Assembly (NCBI GenBank): GCA_032209605.1
Contig: JASFXZ010000001.1
Span: 4,402,001-4,466,000 of the forward strand
Length of the DNA: 64,000 nucleotides
Origin: Mactromeris polynyma
Lineage: Eukaryota > Mollusca > Bivalvia > Venerida > Mactridae
Reading direction: 5' to 3'
In this document: one piece after another, positions 43,301 to 54,795 of the stretch
Position numbering within the stretch: position 1 is the stretch's first letter
Layout: every line of letters starts with the position of its first letter
Notes under the pieces: model-generated
The model's database searches: none
The model's input: only the letters and a program-made list of their open reading frames with translations
What the model was told of the DNA's origin: nothing
Translations under genes and position numbers: made by a program

Positions 43301-44383
43301 CCCTTTTATTGTATTATTGGATGTACAAAGACAATGTCATATTTCCAACTGAGGTCTGAATTCTATGCATTGAAAATGTGATATTAGTGATTCCCCATGA
43401 ACCAAATTCATATATCCCGCACTAAAGATTCAGTGTAGTTGATTTTACATTATATGGCCATTAAACGCAATATTCGTAGATGGCTATTTTCGAAACCCAA
43501 CATAACATTAGCTCTTTATTGAAAACTATTATTACCCATAAATAAAATAGACATAGATAATATGCGATTATGAATTTGATTACCGGAACTACACCAAGTA
43601 AATAAGATATAACACAAACCATCATTCTGTTATTCAATTCCGATACTTTGACTGGGAAACAAAGTAATTAACATTATTAAACAAATGAACAGGCATTTAA
43701 AATCGAAATTGGAATCAGTTTCTAATGCGCATGTCACAATATTGATCAACTGTAAACATAAACAACCTCAAAGAGAAAGGATTAAACATCCCACGTCGAC
43801 ACAATTTGTTGCAGGAGTATGAATATGTAAACAAGAGCGTATGTTTTTCAATTAAACTGTCTTGCCGACAAAATAAATATTATCTGATCTAATATTTTGT
43901 TGTGAAGTCCCTTAAATCCCCTTCCTTTCTTTTGTTATATTTAATTCTCTAGGGTTCTATTTAATACGGCCTTATTTAGTACGTGGTGCAAGCCCTATTT
44001 TACGTTTTCTTACTTTTTAAGTTGGTTTTCATTTGATATGTAAAATCTATAGATATTTCATAAGAACATTTCAAAAGATCACTTTATAAATTGCAATGAT
44101 ATCATTATTCTTTTTGAAGGAAATCGTGCTATGTTCTCGTGCTATACACATTGACTGATATATTTTAAAGAGTATTTGTTTACTTCGCTGTTTGCAGTGT
44201 TTTGCTTCGATTTTATGACCATATGTTTATATGTCTGATTTCGGACCAGTATCTTTACTGACAGTTCCAAGGCTGTTAATCGCTGTGTGGTTAGTTTTTC
44301 TATTTATCTTTTAGATGTATGTTAAGTCCCTCGTTCCCTATGTGCAGTTCCTTTACTTTATATTATACTATTCTTGTTCTCTC
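43301..44383. other. Intergenic sequence, no gene seen
   Basis: AT-rich; nothing recognised. Confidence 0.4.
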
Positions 44384-44580
44384 CCCCCCCCCCTTTCGGT
44401 CTATGATTACCGACTTTTTTTTATGGTCGGCCAGATCATTCCTCGCACTCCTATTCCCATAAATGTTTACCATTGCACCTCCTCAGTGCCTTATGTATTG
44501 TAGGCTATTGTTTCCCAGGGGTATGTTTGGGGAGGCGTTGTTTTATGTAGATGGCGTTCCCTGTAGCAACTTAATCTTTC
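44384..44580 (-). repeat. Dispersed repeat family R1, copy
   Basis: TTTATGGTCGGCCAGATCAT, TGCACCTCCTCAGTGCCTTA, GTTTGGGGAGGCGTTG and TCCCTGTAGCAACTTAATCT appear in the same order as in the other R1 copies. It lies 1.1 kb from the previous copy in the same orientation. Confidence 0.85.
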
Positions 44581-46554
44581 CTTCTATTAATGCAGAACAC
44601 AAATGGCTCTTTCTGTACATGTGCTGCCTCGTATTGCATATCTTACTATATAAAGAAGCATTTTTTTTTTTATCAAAACCGTCCGGTATCTTTATTCATA
44701 ATCCACAACAGACTTGTCTAAGAAAAAGGTACTAATTTAGGATCAGCTCAAATTCTCTTCAGCTACGAGTGTTCAGTTTCTAAACCGAAAGTGACAGTTG
44801 ATACCAAAGGATTTGGACGGCTTTGAGACAGTAGTAATTGGACATGAAATCCCGTACGCGAATAGCTGACATAATTTGTACAGTTTTGACATTTTACTTC
44901 ATGCCTGAAGCAAAAATATCATAAAACGTGATATTTACGTAAGGATTTGGGAAAGGCAAGAACACATTCCGTCTTGTTCGGAATTCCCGATAGCCATCAA
45001 AGTACTGCAAGTACCGATGGGAACGGTTGCTGTACATATGCATATTAGTAGGAGAGATGTTAGGCTACTTATACAAAATAAGAATCTTGGAGTATTTAAA
45101 TGCATGCATCATGTATTCTTAAAATTTGAACATCATATTATATATTCTATCTTTTAAAGGTATCAGTAACAATATGTATATTGATAAAAATAAATCGACA
45201 GAAAATCATAAATGCATTTGATAAAAAGAGGATGATATAGTTGCAACATTATTTATATGTTTACAGAATAAAAATAAAACTTTCCCGTAGGTAGAGTGAT
45301 AAAAACTATGATGATTTCTGATCATAGCAATGACCAATACATCAAGAAATAATTGTAACGAACTTCACAGTAAGAGTCAAGGGAGACATTGTTCAAAACT
45401 TATTGCATTATTTTCTCTTCTTAATTATCCTACCGAAGCTTATATTTGACAGACTATATACATTTACTTCATTAATAAAGAATAGACTTTAAATAACAAA
45501 ACTTGAAACTGACAAGAGGACACTAAAAGTCCTTTATCGCTCATCTGACTATGTTAATAACTTGGTAAATGCCCGTCGTAAAGACAAACATTTTGACATG
45601 TGTGCTCAGTTGAGCAAAAAACAAGAAAGACGTAGCTATTCTTCGGAAATGGGAAGGCGTGCATTCATTGGCTTTTTATTATTTTCATATCTGAATTTAT
45701 TTTTGTTACAAATTCTAGTTAAATGTTCACAAAGGAGCATCCAATACCTCAATAGCTTCAGACCTTCCACAGTTATTAGCAAGACAGTTTAAGGCAAACT
45801 AATCATGTAACATTGTTATACTTGTAGGGTGGACACAGAGGGCTCTAATCTATTAGTTAATTTGACAGTGCTATTTCTGATGCAATATTTAAGACAAGAC
45901 ACGTAACAGCAATCCTACTGTTCTTCTTGTCGTTAATGTTAACATTCTATTTTTCTTTTTCTTGAGAACAATTGTAAACAACCTTTGAGGTTTCATCCAA
46001 TGAAAACATGTTTTGCTAAATATTGACCAATAGATAATGCGTATATACAATAATGTTAATCGACTAATTTCATTTGTTTCTCAAATCAGCATTCTTTCTG
46101 TCAAAAAACTCGTGATAGATATCAACATTTAACATACACTCTATTTATCGCTGCGTCGATACAGAACCACGTGGTCTTATTTCCTTATTTAGTAAATGAC
46201 ACTGTTGTTTCCATATTATTCATATCAGATAAAGACCAGTGGATGGGTACAGTTTTCTTCTATTTCGGTATGAAATTAATTGTCCGAAAAGTAATGCTAT
46301 GTAAAACATACACGGTTACGTCTTAGTGAACCACTAGTATTCCACTTTTACTTTTTATTTAAACAGATTTTTCTCGTACAATACAGAAACTAAAATTATA
46401 TTAGACAATAATGTCCCTTGAGAAATCAGACAGCGTCTTATACTTTAATCATTCTATTTTATTCGCAAAATTGCAATGCGATCTATCATCTTTTATTACA
46501 GAATTCTGACAAGTCATTGCCAATGGAACTAAATGTCAAAAACCTACACATATC
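44581..46554. other. Intergenic sequence, no gene supported
   Basis: The 76-codon plus frame at 45562 begins within a CTGACAAGAGGACACTAAAA...CCTTTATCGCTCATCTGAC stretch that looks like the end of a mollusc retroelement. The frame has no motif. One AAGGGAGACA motif is at about 45380. Confidence 0.35.
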
Positions 46555-46695
46555 AAGAAATATCTTGAAAAAAATGGTCGGCGCAATTTGAAGGTTATGA
46601 TTTGTTGTGCAACATAAAAGCATTGCCGAGATGTTACGATTGCTGGTCACTCCAGATCCAAATTGGATTTCGATATGCAAATAGCAAAGCCATGT
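46555..46695 (+). repeat. Dispersed repeat family R3, copy 2
   Basis: ATATCTTGAAAAAAATGGTC, GGCGCAATTTGAAG, TTTGTTGTGCAACATAA, GATTTCGATATGCAAATAGC and AAAGCCAT match copy 1, with an internal stretch (TGCCGAGATGTTACGATTGC, GGTCACTCC) shared with the inverted copy at 47540-47760 and missing from copy 1. Confidence 0.8.
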
Positions 46696-47539
46696 AAAAA
46701 GCCGTAAAAAAACGCAGTACTACATGAATTCCAATCACGTATTAGAGGAAGTTGACCAATAAGAGTATGGCTTAATTATATAACTGGGTTTATTCCCTAA
46801 CTTCATTCTAGCTAAAAACATACCGTATTTAGAAATTATTGACATATTGCTGGCTAATTGAGATAATTGTCTCCCCTGAAATATCGATAAATCTGTCGGA
46901 TCGATTTTCGCTAACAGATGTGAAGAAAGGAAAATTCCTTTAACATCAAAAGAGGTAAAAATTCAGGTGAAATACAATATTTAGTATCCTTTTGAAGTAA
47001 ACTACAAACTGTCTTCTTTGTTATCATATAATGTTTTATTCGGACAAATTGTGATTTTCTGTTTCCCATTTAATTAAAACATCACGACCATCAGCACACC
47101 TAAATTGTTGTATCAGTCAGTGTTCATATGTGAATAACCGTTAGAAATTCGACAAGATGTTGTATCTGAAACTGGGAACTTCTGTAACACGAAGTGATAT
47201 CAACATATTAAATAAGAAACACGCAGACGATATAGTATTGATTAAAAAGACAACGGTGTTGTATAAAAGATATTTCGTCATAACAGTGTTATATAAATAT
47301 ACAAAATACATGTATTGTCAATTTTTTGTGATGACTGTTTTTAAATATTATCTTTGCGTGTGCTTGTTACATATATTGCAAAATCGTGATTAAAACCAGT
47401 ATAAATAAGTTCAAAGTGAATTGTGTTTACAGCATGAGAGGAATGTGTTAATTAAAGTGTACATTACATATATTTTCTAAGTTATGTACAATTACATGTA
47501 TTACAAATTGATTGAGTTTGTCAGTGTTGTATAAACCAA

Positions 47540-47760
47540 TTTAATCTTACGTTAACCATCAAGGCAATTTCTCTTCCACCGAACAACGTTTGTAACCTTG
47601 ACGCGTATTGATTAACCTTTCCCAAATCCACTGAATTTTGGTGAATTTACCGAAATCCATTTTGGATCGGGAGTGACCAGCAATCGTAACATCTCGGCAT
47701 TTATTTATGTTGCACAACAAATCTTAACCTTCAAAATAGCGCAGCAAAACCTTTGGTTTC
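47540..47760 (-). repeat. Dispersed repeat family R3, copy 3 (inverted)
   Basis: AATCTTACGTTAACCATCAAGG, CAACGTTTGTAACCTTGA, CCGAAATCCATTTTGGATC, GAGTGACCAGCAATCGTAAC, ATGTTGCACAACAAATC is the reverse complement of the combined copy 1 and copy 2 order. It faces copy 2 at about 0.85 kb. Confidence 0.8.
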
Positions 47761-47999
47761 GAAAGTAGAATTGTCCGGATACCAGAACATTAATGCGAGT
47801 CAGAAACTTTCCTTCATGATATAGATGGAAACGACAAGCCTTCCTGTTTTTCATAGATTCCCAAAGGTATCTGTGTAACCATGATTAATATTTTTCCTGA
47901 CTAGAGGTAAATCAGTGCAAGACGTCATGCGGCGTACTCCCTTCATTATCATTAGAACTATAAACACAATCAGCTTTTACAGTTTTACAGGTAATTTTC

Positions 48000-48232
48000 T
48001 AGTGCCATCAACTGAAAACGCCAAACGAGTCAAGTCGCTTCAATACAAAATGTTACCTTACATAATAATCCCAAAACCTTTGACATTCTACAAGAATCAA
48101 AGCACAAAAGTGCTGTGGGACGGTACCACTTGTCTCTGTAGCCAAGCTGGCAATTCGTTGCATACAAGTTTCCGTTTTGTAACTAAACAGTTATATAATA
48201 TCGCAGTATGTGTAAATATGTCAGATGAAAAA
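48000..48232 (-). repeat. Dispersed repeat family R2, inverted copy
   Basis: CTGTGGGACGGTACCACTTG, TCTCTGTAGCCAAGCTGG and CATACAAGTTTCCGTTTTGT are the reverse complement of about 940-1015. The similarity is clear from about 48110 to 48232 and fades to the left. Confidence 0.75.
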
Positions 48233-49324
48233 TGATTTTTTTGTCTTGGATCTGCAGCAAATAATCACCCCGAATGATTCCTTCCGAAACAGCAATCATC
48301 CAGTGGAAATGCTATATCAAAGGAATCGGTGTCTCCACCTGAAATCAGAGATGCGAGAGGAGAGCGAATAGAACGCAGAGAGAATGTATAATATAACAGG
48401 GGAGTGGAGAATGAAATGTGTGATCACGACAGGCACATGCGTCTGAAACATGATATGGAACTAATGTATCCATTATTGTATGTTCCATGGGTGTATATAT
48501 ACTGGATAAGTTTATAATCAGTGATAATTATATCACAATTCATCTGCATAGATCATAGAGACCGTAGTAATTCAGCGAAGCAACACCATCACTGCAGGCC
48601 ATCTTTAATTTTACAGGATGTTGTGCATTTTAACTTAGATGAGTGCATCTTGAAAGTTGACATTGCAAGCAGTATGTCTTTAAGAAATGATTTATATAGG
48701 TAATTATATAATAACAGCGATGGTTTTCACTCAATAAACACACCGAGCCAATAATTGAATTCAGTCTCGTACAGTGTTGGATTCGTACAATATTTCCCTA
48801 TATCATGATCTTGTCATTTGATGAAATGTAATTCACAATTTGTAATTAAATAACATTGGAGAAATACCATCACCCATGGCAACTCCTCGGGTGACAGTAT
48901 TTGTCCCTGGTAGACAATGTTAGTATCCAACCATATCTATGTGATACTTAGATTCTGACAAATACATCTTCTAGTCGTGATTTCAAACATTCCTATATTG
49001 GTTTATTATGTAGTCAGTTAAGATTATTTACGCGATACGAATGTTAAATATAGACATCAAATAGTACAACAGATATGTCACCTAGTTAATTATCACGTTT
49101 ACTAGATATCTAGATACTTAACTCGTTAACTAGATACTTAACTCGTTAACCACTTAGTTAAATAGATAATTATGTAGTTAACTAGATATTTATCGCGTTA
49201 ACTACTTAACACTTTTGACAGATATAATAGAGAGAAGAAGTTTTCTTGGTAGTGCCAAATGACGTCGTACGTATCTTAAATTGTTGATAACGTCATAAAA
49301 CTTATAGATATAAGAGATAGAAAA
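48233..49324. other. Intergenic sequence, AT-rich simple repeats
   Basis: At 49085-49205 the words TTAACTAGATA and ACTTAACTCGTTAAC recur and are partly self-complementary. The 60-codon plus frame ending at 48703 has no motif. No gene is called. Confidence 0.4.
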
Positions 49325-49395
49325 TAAGTTGCTACAGGGAACGCCACATACATGTATAAGATAGTGCCTCACAGATATACCCCAATGACAAGTAC
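49325..49395 (+). repeat. Dispersed repeat family R1, partial copy
   Basis: AATAAGTTGCTACAGGGAAC and GATAGTGCCTCACAGATATA correspond to the first third of the family; the remainder is absent. Confidence 0.65.
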
Positions 49396-49816
49396 CATCA
49401 GAACAACAAGTATAATTTTATGAAATGCTGTCATAATGAAGAAAGGCAGACGGGCCTTGTTTCCCTATATGTATATATTGGAAACTATAAACAACATCTC
49501 CTCCTAAACCACTCGATGGATTTTGACCAAACTTCACAGGAGTGATCCTTAGATGTTCCTCTTTCGAAGTGATATAAAAGGTTACGGTCTGCTGCATAAG
49601 TAGGTCACAAGAGCTAAACATAGATTTTAAAAGTGTAAACTTTGAAAATAGTCTTGTCCCAAACCATAAAGTCTACAGCTTTGATACTTGGTGTGTAGCA
49701 TTGTCTAGTGGTTCTATTACAGCATAAATTATTAAGTTCTGTCAAAAAACATGGCCGCCAGGGTCGGGACGTATATGTATATAGTGGAATCTATAAATGA
49801 CATTTTCTCCTATACG

Positions 49817-49979
49817 TTTGTTTGTTTCATCGGGTTTAACGCCGTTTCTCAACGATATTTCAGTTATATACGGCGGCCGGTTCACCTAACCAGTTTTTCC
49901 TGGACTGAAATCTAACCAGTACTAACTTACCCTTCCACAAGGAGCCGGCAACTTCTCCACATGAGGAGGAAAATCGACA
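49817..49979 (-). mobile_element. 5'-truncated SINE with 9-bp target-site duplication
   Basis: It is flanked by TCCTATACG at 49808-49816 and 49980-49988. Read on the minus strand it carries AGTACTGGTTAGATTTCAGT, AACTGGTTAGGTGAAC, CTGAAATATCGTTGAGAAAC and GGCGTTAAACCCGATGAAAC, then an AAACAAAC tail. This is the body and tail of the SINEs at 7208 and 54441. The tRNA head is absent, as expected for incomplete reverse transcription. Confidence 0.92.
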
Positions 49980-50089
49980 TCCTATACGACTTGATATATT
50001 TTAACAAAAGGAGGTGGTCCTCTTTCGATGTTAGGTACATGGTTCCAGTCAGTTGCATAAGTAGGTCGCAGTGGATAAAAAAAGGTACA

Positions 50090-50363
50090 GGGCCCCTAAA
50101 GTGACATTCCATGTTTTTTCGTTTAAACAAATTATTATTTCGTATAAACGAATTATTTTTCATAAATACAAATAATAATTTCGATTATTATAGCGTAAAT
50201 ACAAATTATTATTTTGTAAAAACGAGATAATATTTTGTAAATACGAAACATTCTTCCGTAAAAACGAATTATTATTTCGTAAATACGAATTATTATAAAC
50301 ACGTTTTTCCGATATAATAATTTCGTTTATACGAAAAAGAAGGAATGTCACTCGAGGGGCTCC
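50090..50363. mobile_element. MITE with ~36-bp inverted ends and repeated AATTATTATTTCGTA interior
   Basis: The left end GGCCCCTAAAGTGACATTCC and right end GGAATGTCACTCGAGGGGC are inverted. The inner halves (TTTTTTCGTTTAAAC and GTTTATACGAAAAAG) continue the pairing. The interior consists of repeated AAATTATTATTTCGTAAATACG-like words on both strands, so it can fold extensively. Confidence 0.85.
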
Positions 50364-50530
50364 GTAAAAAGGTCTTGAGGTTTGGTATTTGGTGAGTAGC
50401 ATTGTCTAGTGATCCTCTTACACGATTGCATAAATTATTAAGTTCCGTCAAAAAACATGGTTGCCTATATGTATATAGTGGAAACTATTAACGACATCTC
50501 CTCCTAAACTGCTGAATGGATTGTATTGAA

Positions 50531-51074
50531 CCTATACCAATTTATTGGCACATTAGTCTAATTCAGTCAGAATGGCAGTGTACTCAGGTGAGAAATATAG
50601 GGCCCTCTTGTTTAAAATACTCGCAAAGTGGCTAAAATCAAACCAACTCCCATTAGCGAGTAAGCGAGTGCTAAATTTGATCTCTGTTACCGAACGTAAC
50701 TACAAAACGCGAGAGGAGTTAACTGCAGCAAAAGCAGTTTCCTCACGACCGACACGGGGTTTACTAGATATGTACAGGATTTGACAAATTTTAGCACAAG
50801 TTTTAAATCGAGAGAAAAAAACCATAACCGTTACATTTTCGCTGAAATGTAAACATTTTAATAGAACAAGTTTGCATAATAAGTTTTTTGAAACCCATTT
50901 CGGTTGTTTTTATTCTGTAAAACTTGGCATTTGTAGTGCTTTAAACAAAAACTGCTCCTCACATGAACAAAATGAAAAAAGGAATAAAAGAAGATGTGAT
51001 ATCGTGACATTCTATACAGAAAAAATATTTCTCGTGTACCTAAATACCTTTTACTATTCTACAAATAGAAACAC
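50531..51074. other. Intergenic sequence, no gene supported
   Basis: The 70-codon plus frame 50572-50784 starts with ATGGCAGTGTACTCAGGTGA and a GGGCCCTCTTGTTTAAAATA stretch typical of dispersed repeats. It shows no motif. Confidence 0.3.
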
Positions 51075-51333
51075 GCGTCAGAGTCAATTATTTTGTTTCC
51101 ATCCGACTTTTCGCCGTTTGTCAACGCCTAAATGACATACACAGTATTCCTTGCATTAATTATCAGCCGGCACTAACTTACTCTTTCAAAAGCACTTAAC
51201 AACTTTTGCACAGAAAGACATGACCGTAGCCAATGTCACGGAAGAACATAACATGTTCAACCTGGGAATCGAACCCGGATCTACTGGGTGACAGTCCCGT
51301 GCTCTACTAACTGAGCTAGCCAGGCGGGCAAAT
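51075..51333 (-). mobile_element. tRNA-headed SINE, second head type
   Basis: On the minus strand the head is GCCCGCCTGGCTAGCTCAGT, then ACTGTCACCC, then GGGTTCGATTCCC (B box). The body includes AGTTAGTGCCGGCTGATAAT and the tail GGCGTTGACAAACGGCG. The head differs from the one at 54441 (anticodon-loop ACTGTCAC versus ACTGCTAAT), so it is a separate subfamily. The cloverleaf stems have mismatches, so it is not a tRNA gene. Confidence 0.8.
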
Positions 51334-54300
51334 TAAGCCACCAGTTAAGTGCTAAAATTTCCACGATTGATGTACGACTTACTTAGACAATAATTTATTG
51401 GTTTTAGTACATGTACTACTAAACTGGTTAACTACCAAGGTCAGTACATACAATGGTACACAGGTATGAATGTGAAAGTTTTACGTACATTAATAACACT
51501 ATCTATATATACTGTCAGGACTCCTCTTACGGGTATTAATGACAAGTGTAGAACTACAACAGTACAGACAGAATAGGCTTTATACGACAAACATTCGACA
51601 TCAATACTTACAACGTCATGATGTTGTGAAATAACAACAGATAGTACGTATTGTATTGACTGTATGTGACAAAGTAGGGATGTCAATATCGTCATTACGT
51701 TACGCGCAACTGAGCTAGTTCACACACTTTACGGATAACATTCGTAATACTACATATTTTAAAAACATTATTATATCAAGGTGTGCCCATTACCATCACC
51801 ACTTGAATACATGTTCAATTGTGAGCAGATGATCTTTAAAAGAGCTGGGGTTTATATCACATTTGGTGTTACTGAGGGCACATGTCATAGTAACGGTAAA
51901 AAAAGCAATAGTTTAAGCTAAATAACTCGAGTTATAAAGTATAATTTGAAAGTTTGCATACACGTAGCTGATATCGAAACCAAAGGATGGAAGTCAGTTT
52001 GTGTCTACGAGAGTCCAAGTCGCTGTTACTAAAAATAGAACATTACAATCCCGAACTTTCTTCAGTTGAAATGGAGTTATTTTGATAAAACTTTGCACAT
52101 ATATGGTTCACAATCGAAATATTTGTCTGGACTGCTTATAGGATCAGTGGATTCAATGTCACTATTTCTAAAAGTAAAATTCTGGTTGATGCTAAATAAG
52201 TTTACCCTACCTCTGACCATTTAGTAGCGAAATCGCAATGACGTGAATATGCGGTCACATTAAGCTCAATACCAGGCGAGTAGTAGAGCGGAAACACGAA
52301 AATTCTTTAAAAAGATGATTACTGAAACAAGCACATATGTTGTTTAAGATTTGGAGTTATTGCATGAACAAATGTTAATAGAATGAATTAATAAATAAAG
52401 ACACCCAAATTAAAATTCTGTTTCGGCTCATTTGATTGAACGATATCAGCATTCGAAGTAAAAATATTTTGTCAAATAGTTTCTTCGACATTTAACGTAA
52501 GATTTGATTGGCTTACGCACCGCTGTGACTCATGTAGCAAAAGCAAGCATAATACGGAGTTAAACTGGCGAAAACCCTTATGAAAAAAACAACTTTTTTC
52601 ACATCATGATATGAAAAACGTTGACACTGATTTGAGATAAGAATTACAATAGTTAGTCAACGTCAATGCGGAATTAAATGAATTAAATACAATTCCGTCT
52701 AAATATAATTCCGTGACGTAAATAATTCATTTCGTATACGCAGTAATAAGGTGGAGTTCAAGGTCGCACTAAAGTACGAGTAAACACGTCCGGTGAGCGT
52801 GCACGGGATAAAAATCTGACGTTCAAACCTCGATAAACGGAGAAACTAATCGGTAAACTCGCTCGCAAAATTGAAGGTTACAAGCAGAATAACGAGGATG
52901 CCGATTTCCGCGATTGTAACTGAGTATTGTGTTACATATAGGAATGGATAGTATGTATGAAGTAAAAATATATATCATATTGAAAATGATTTTTTCACAT
53001 TTTACATAATAATCAATACCAGTTGGTAGGTTTGTCAGCAGTGCGTCATTGTATTACATGGTAAGTAATTGAATAGCTTTGTCGTCATCAAAAATATACA
53101 TTCAACCTTTTTAAACTGATTATTCGTCAGTTCTGAATTAAAATTGCAATTTAAATAAAAAAGATTCACCCGTCTAAAGTACTTTAAAGTTAATACGCAT
53201 ACACGAATCGTGTGCTCGCTTTATCTGTTCTGAGCCATAACGTTGAACATAGTCGTGTCGTAGTTTAGACAGAAACGAGAAAGAATTTGATTGATGTAGC
53301 AAAACAAAGAATGCTCAGTGTAGTTGGACAAGGCATGACAAGTTGAGCAACAAAAACTAAGATACAACAACTTCCCAACAACAATTAGACTATATGAATA
53401 AATTATGCTCATTGTATTATATCATACTTCCAGTCCATCTAAGAAGATAACAACAGCAATATACACTGAAGTACTTAGTATAATGAACAAGCAGTGAATG
53501 GACTAACATGCAACATAATCGAGCATGACGTACTCATCTCAACTCTTCCACGAAAGCATAATGCCCCATGTCATCACTGAACTAGGAATTCAAATGCCAT
53601 GAAGCATAATGTAAGTTTGGCAGCGATTATCTTCCATATTATTGCACTTCTATACTTTCAAACATAGTCTGTGATAGATGCGCGGTCACAAGTTCAGCTC
53701 AGTGGTAAGATGAAGTGCCGCGTATAAATTCATGATTTTGGGAATCTAAATTGTTATATCCATGAAGACTTCAAACATTACCAGGACCTTAACACTAGCT
53801 CCCAGACCACAACACAGTCGTTTTATCTCTTAAAATGCAATAAACACCCTTACACACCTTTCTGAAACATGTAATTGACAAATATTGTATTTATATATAC
53901 TCATGAGCATTTAGGAAATTGGTTAATATTTACCACTAATAACCAAATTTTTATTACTCAGAAATTCCTATTTTACTTCAGACAAAGTCAGCAATGCAGC
54001 GTTGCTGCCAATAAAGAACATTTTTATGGCCGGTAAAAAGCAGAAAAGATTCATCAAAAAGACTCATGCGGCATTCACATGTAAACTACGTACAAACGCC
54101 CCCTCGTAGAGGTATATGATCGTATTGTATGTGATATTTTATGACATGACTTACGTAAGTCCTATATTCTATTTTTATGTTATATACATGCAATTAGTAC
54201 AGTTTTCATTCGTCAAATAAGATTGCCATATATAGTGGCCTTGTGCAGCTCATCCGAGTCATCGTGAATGTTTGAACCTTAGATATTAGGTAGCCTAATG

Positions 54301-54440
54301 AGTGGTAACAGGCCATGTATTTATATTTTCTGTTCCTTGGCATTTAATTCTTGTAATTCTGAGGAAAATATTGTAATAATTATAAGCACATGGTGAATTA
54401 GCCAGCGCCCGAACAGCAATTCTTTTTTACCGATTTGCCC
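51334..54440. other. Intergenic sequence, no gene seen
   Basis: It contains a short R3-like stretch at 52497-52520 (ACGTAAGATTTGATTGG). No ORF with recognisable content on either strand. Confidence 0.4.
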
Positions 54441-54795
54441 GCCCGGTTAGCTCAGTCGGTAGAACGCTCGACTGCTAATCAAGCGGTCGTGGGTTCGAAA
54501 CCCGGACGAGGCGTGAGCATTTGACACAAGGTGCATCCAAAGTCTGAACTCATGATTTATGTGGAAAAGTTGTCAGTTGTTTGCGGATGAGCAGTTTGGT
54601 ATTGTTTGGTAACCCAGGAGCACTGGTTGGTAACCCAGGAGCACTGGTTGGTAACCCAGGAGCACTGGTTGGTAACCCAGGAGCACTGGTTGGTAACCCA
54701 GGAGCACTGGTTGGTAACCCAGGAGCACTGGTTAGGTCAACCGATCGTCGTATATACCTGATTCTGTTTTGAAACGGCGTTATACCCGAAACAAC
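54441..54795 (+). mobile_element. tRNA-headed SINE with an internally expanded tail
   Basis: The head 54441-54513 has an A box TTAGCTCAGTCGG at 54447-54459 and a B box GGTTCGAAACC at 54492-54502, with a Ser-like anticodon loop CTGCTAA. The body includes GTCTGAACTCATGATTTATG, and the tail AAACGGCGTTATACCCGAAA matches the other SINEs. Between body and tail the 21-bp unit GGTAACCCAGGAGCACTGGT(T) is repeated six times (54599-54732). The other copies have a single unit (GGTAAACCAGGAAAACTGGT). Confidence 0.9.
54599..54732. repeat. 21-bp minisatellite inside the SINE, six copies
   Basis: The unit GGTAACCCAGGAGCACTGGT(T) is nearly perfect. It grew from a single segment present in the sister SINEs at 7208 and 49817. 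Confidence 0.95.

Larger units (their letters stand above)
49430..50530. repeat. Three-fold direct repeat of a ~330-bp segment, broken by a SINE and a MITE
   Basis: CCTATATGTATATA then GGAAACTATAAACGACATCT-like then TCCTCCTAAAC occurs at about 49462 and 50464, and in shorter form at about 49770. GCATAAGTAGGTC occurs at about 49596 and 50055. TAGCATTGTCTAGTG occurs at about 49697 and 50397, and AAAAAACATGG follows both. The second unit is interrupted by a SINE (49817-49979) and a MITE (50090-50363). Confidence 0.8.

Noticed and set aside
51262..51333. tRNA gene on the minus strand
   Set aside because: It has A and B boxes but the anticodon stem does not pair, and it is followed by SINE body sequence.
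54441..54513. tRNA gene (Ser-like, GCT loop)
   Set aside because: Acceptor, D and T stems have mismatches, and the sequence continues into a SINE body and tail shared with other copies.
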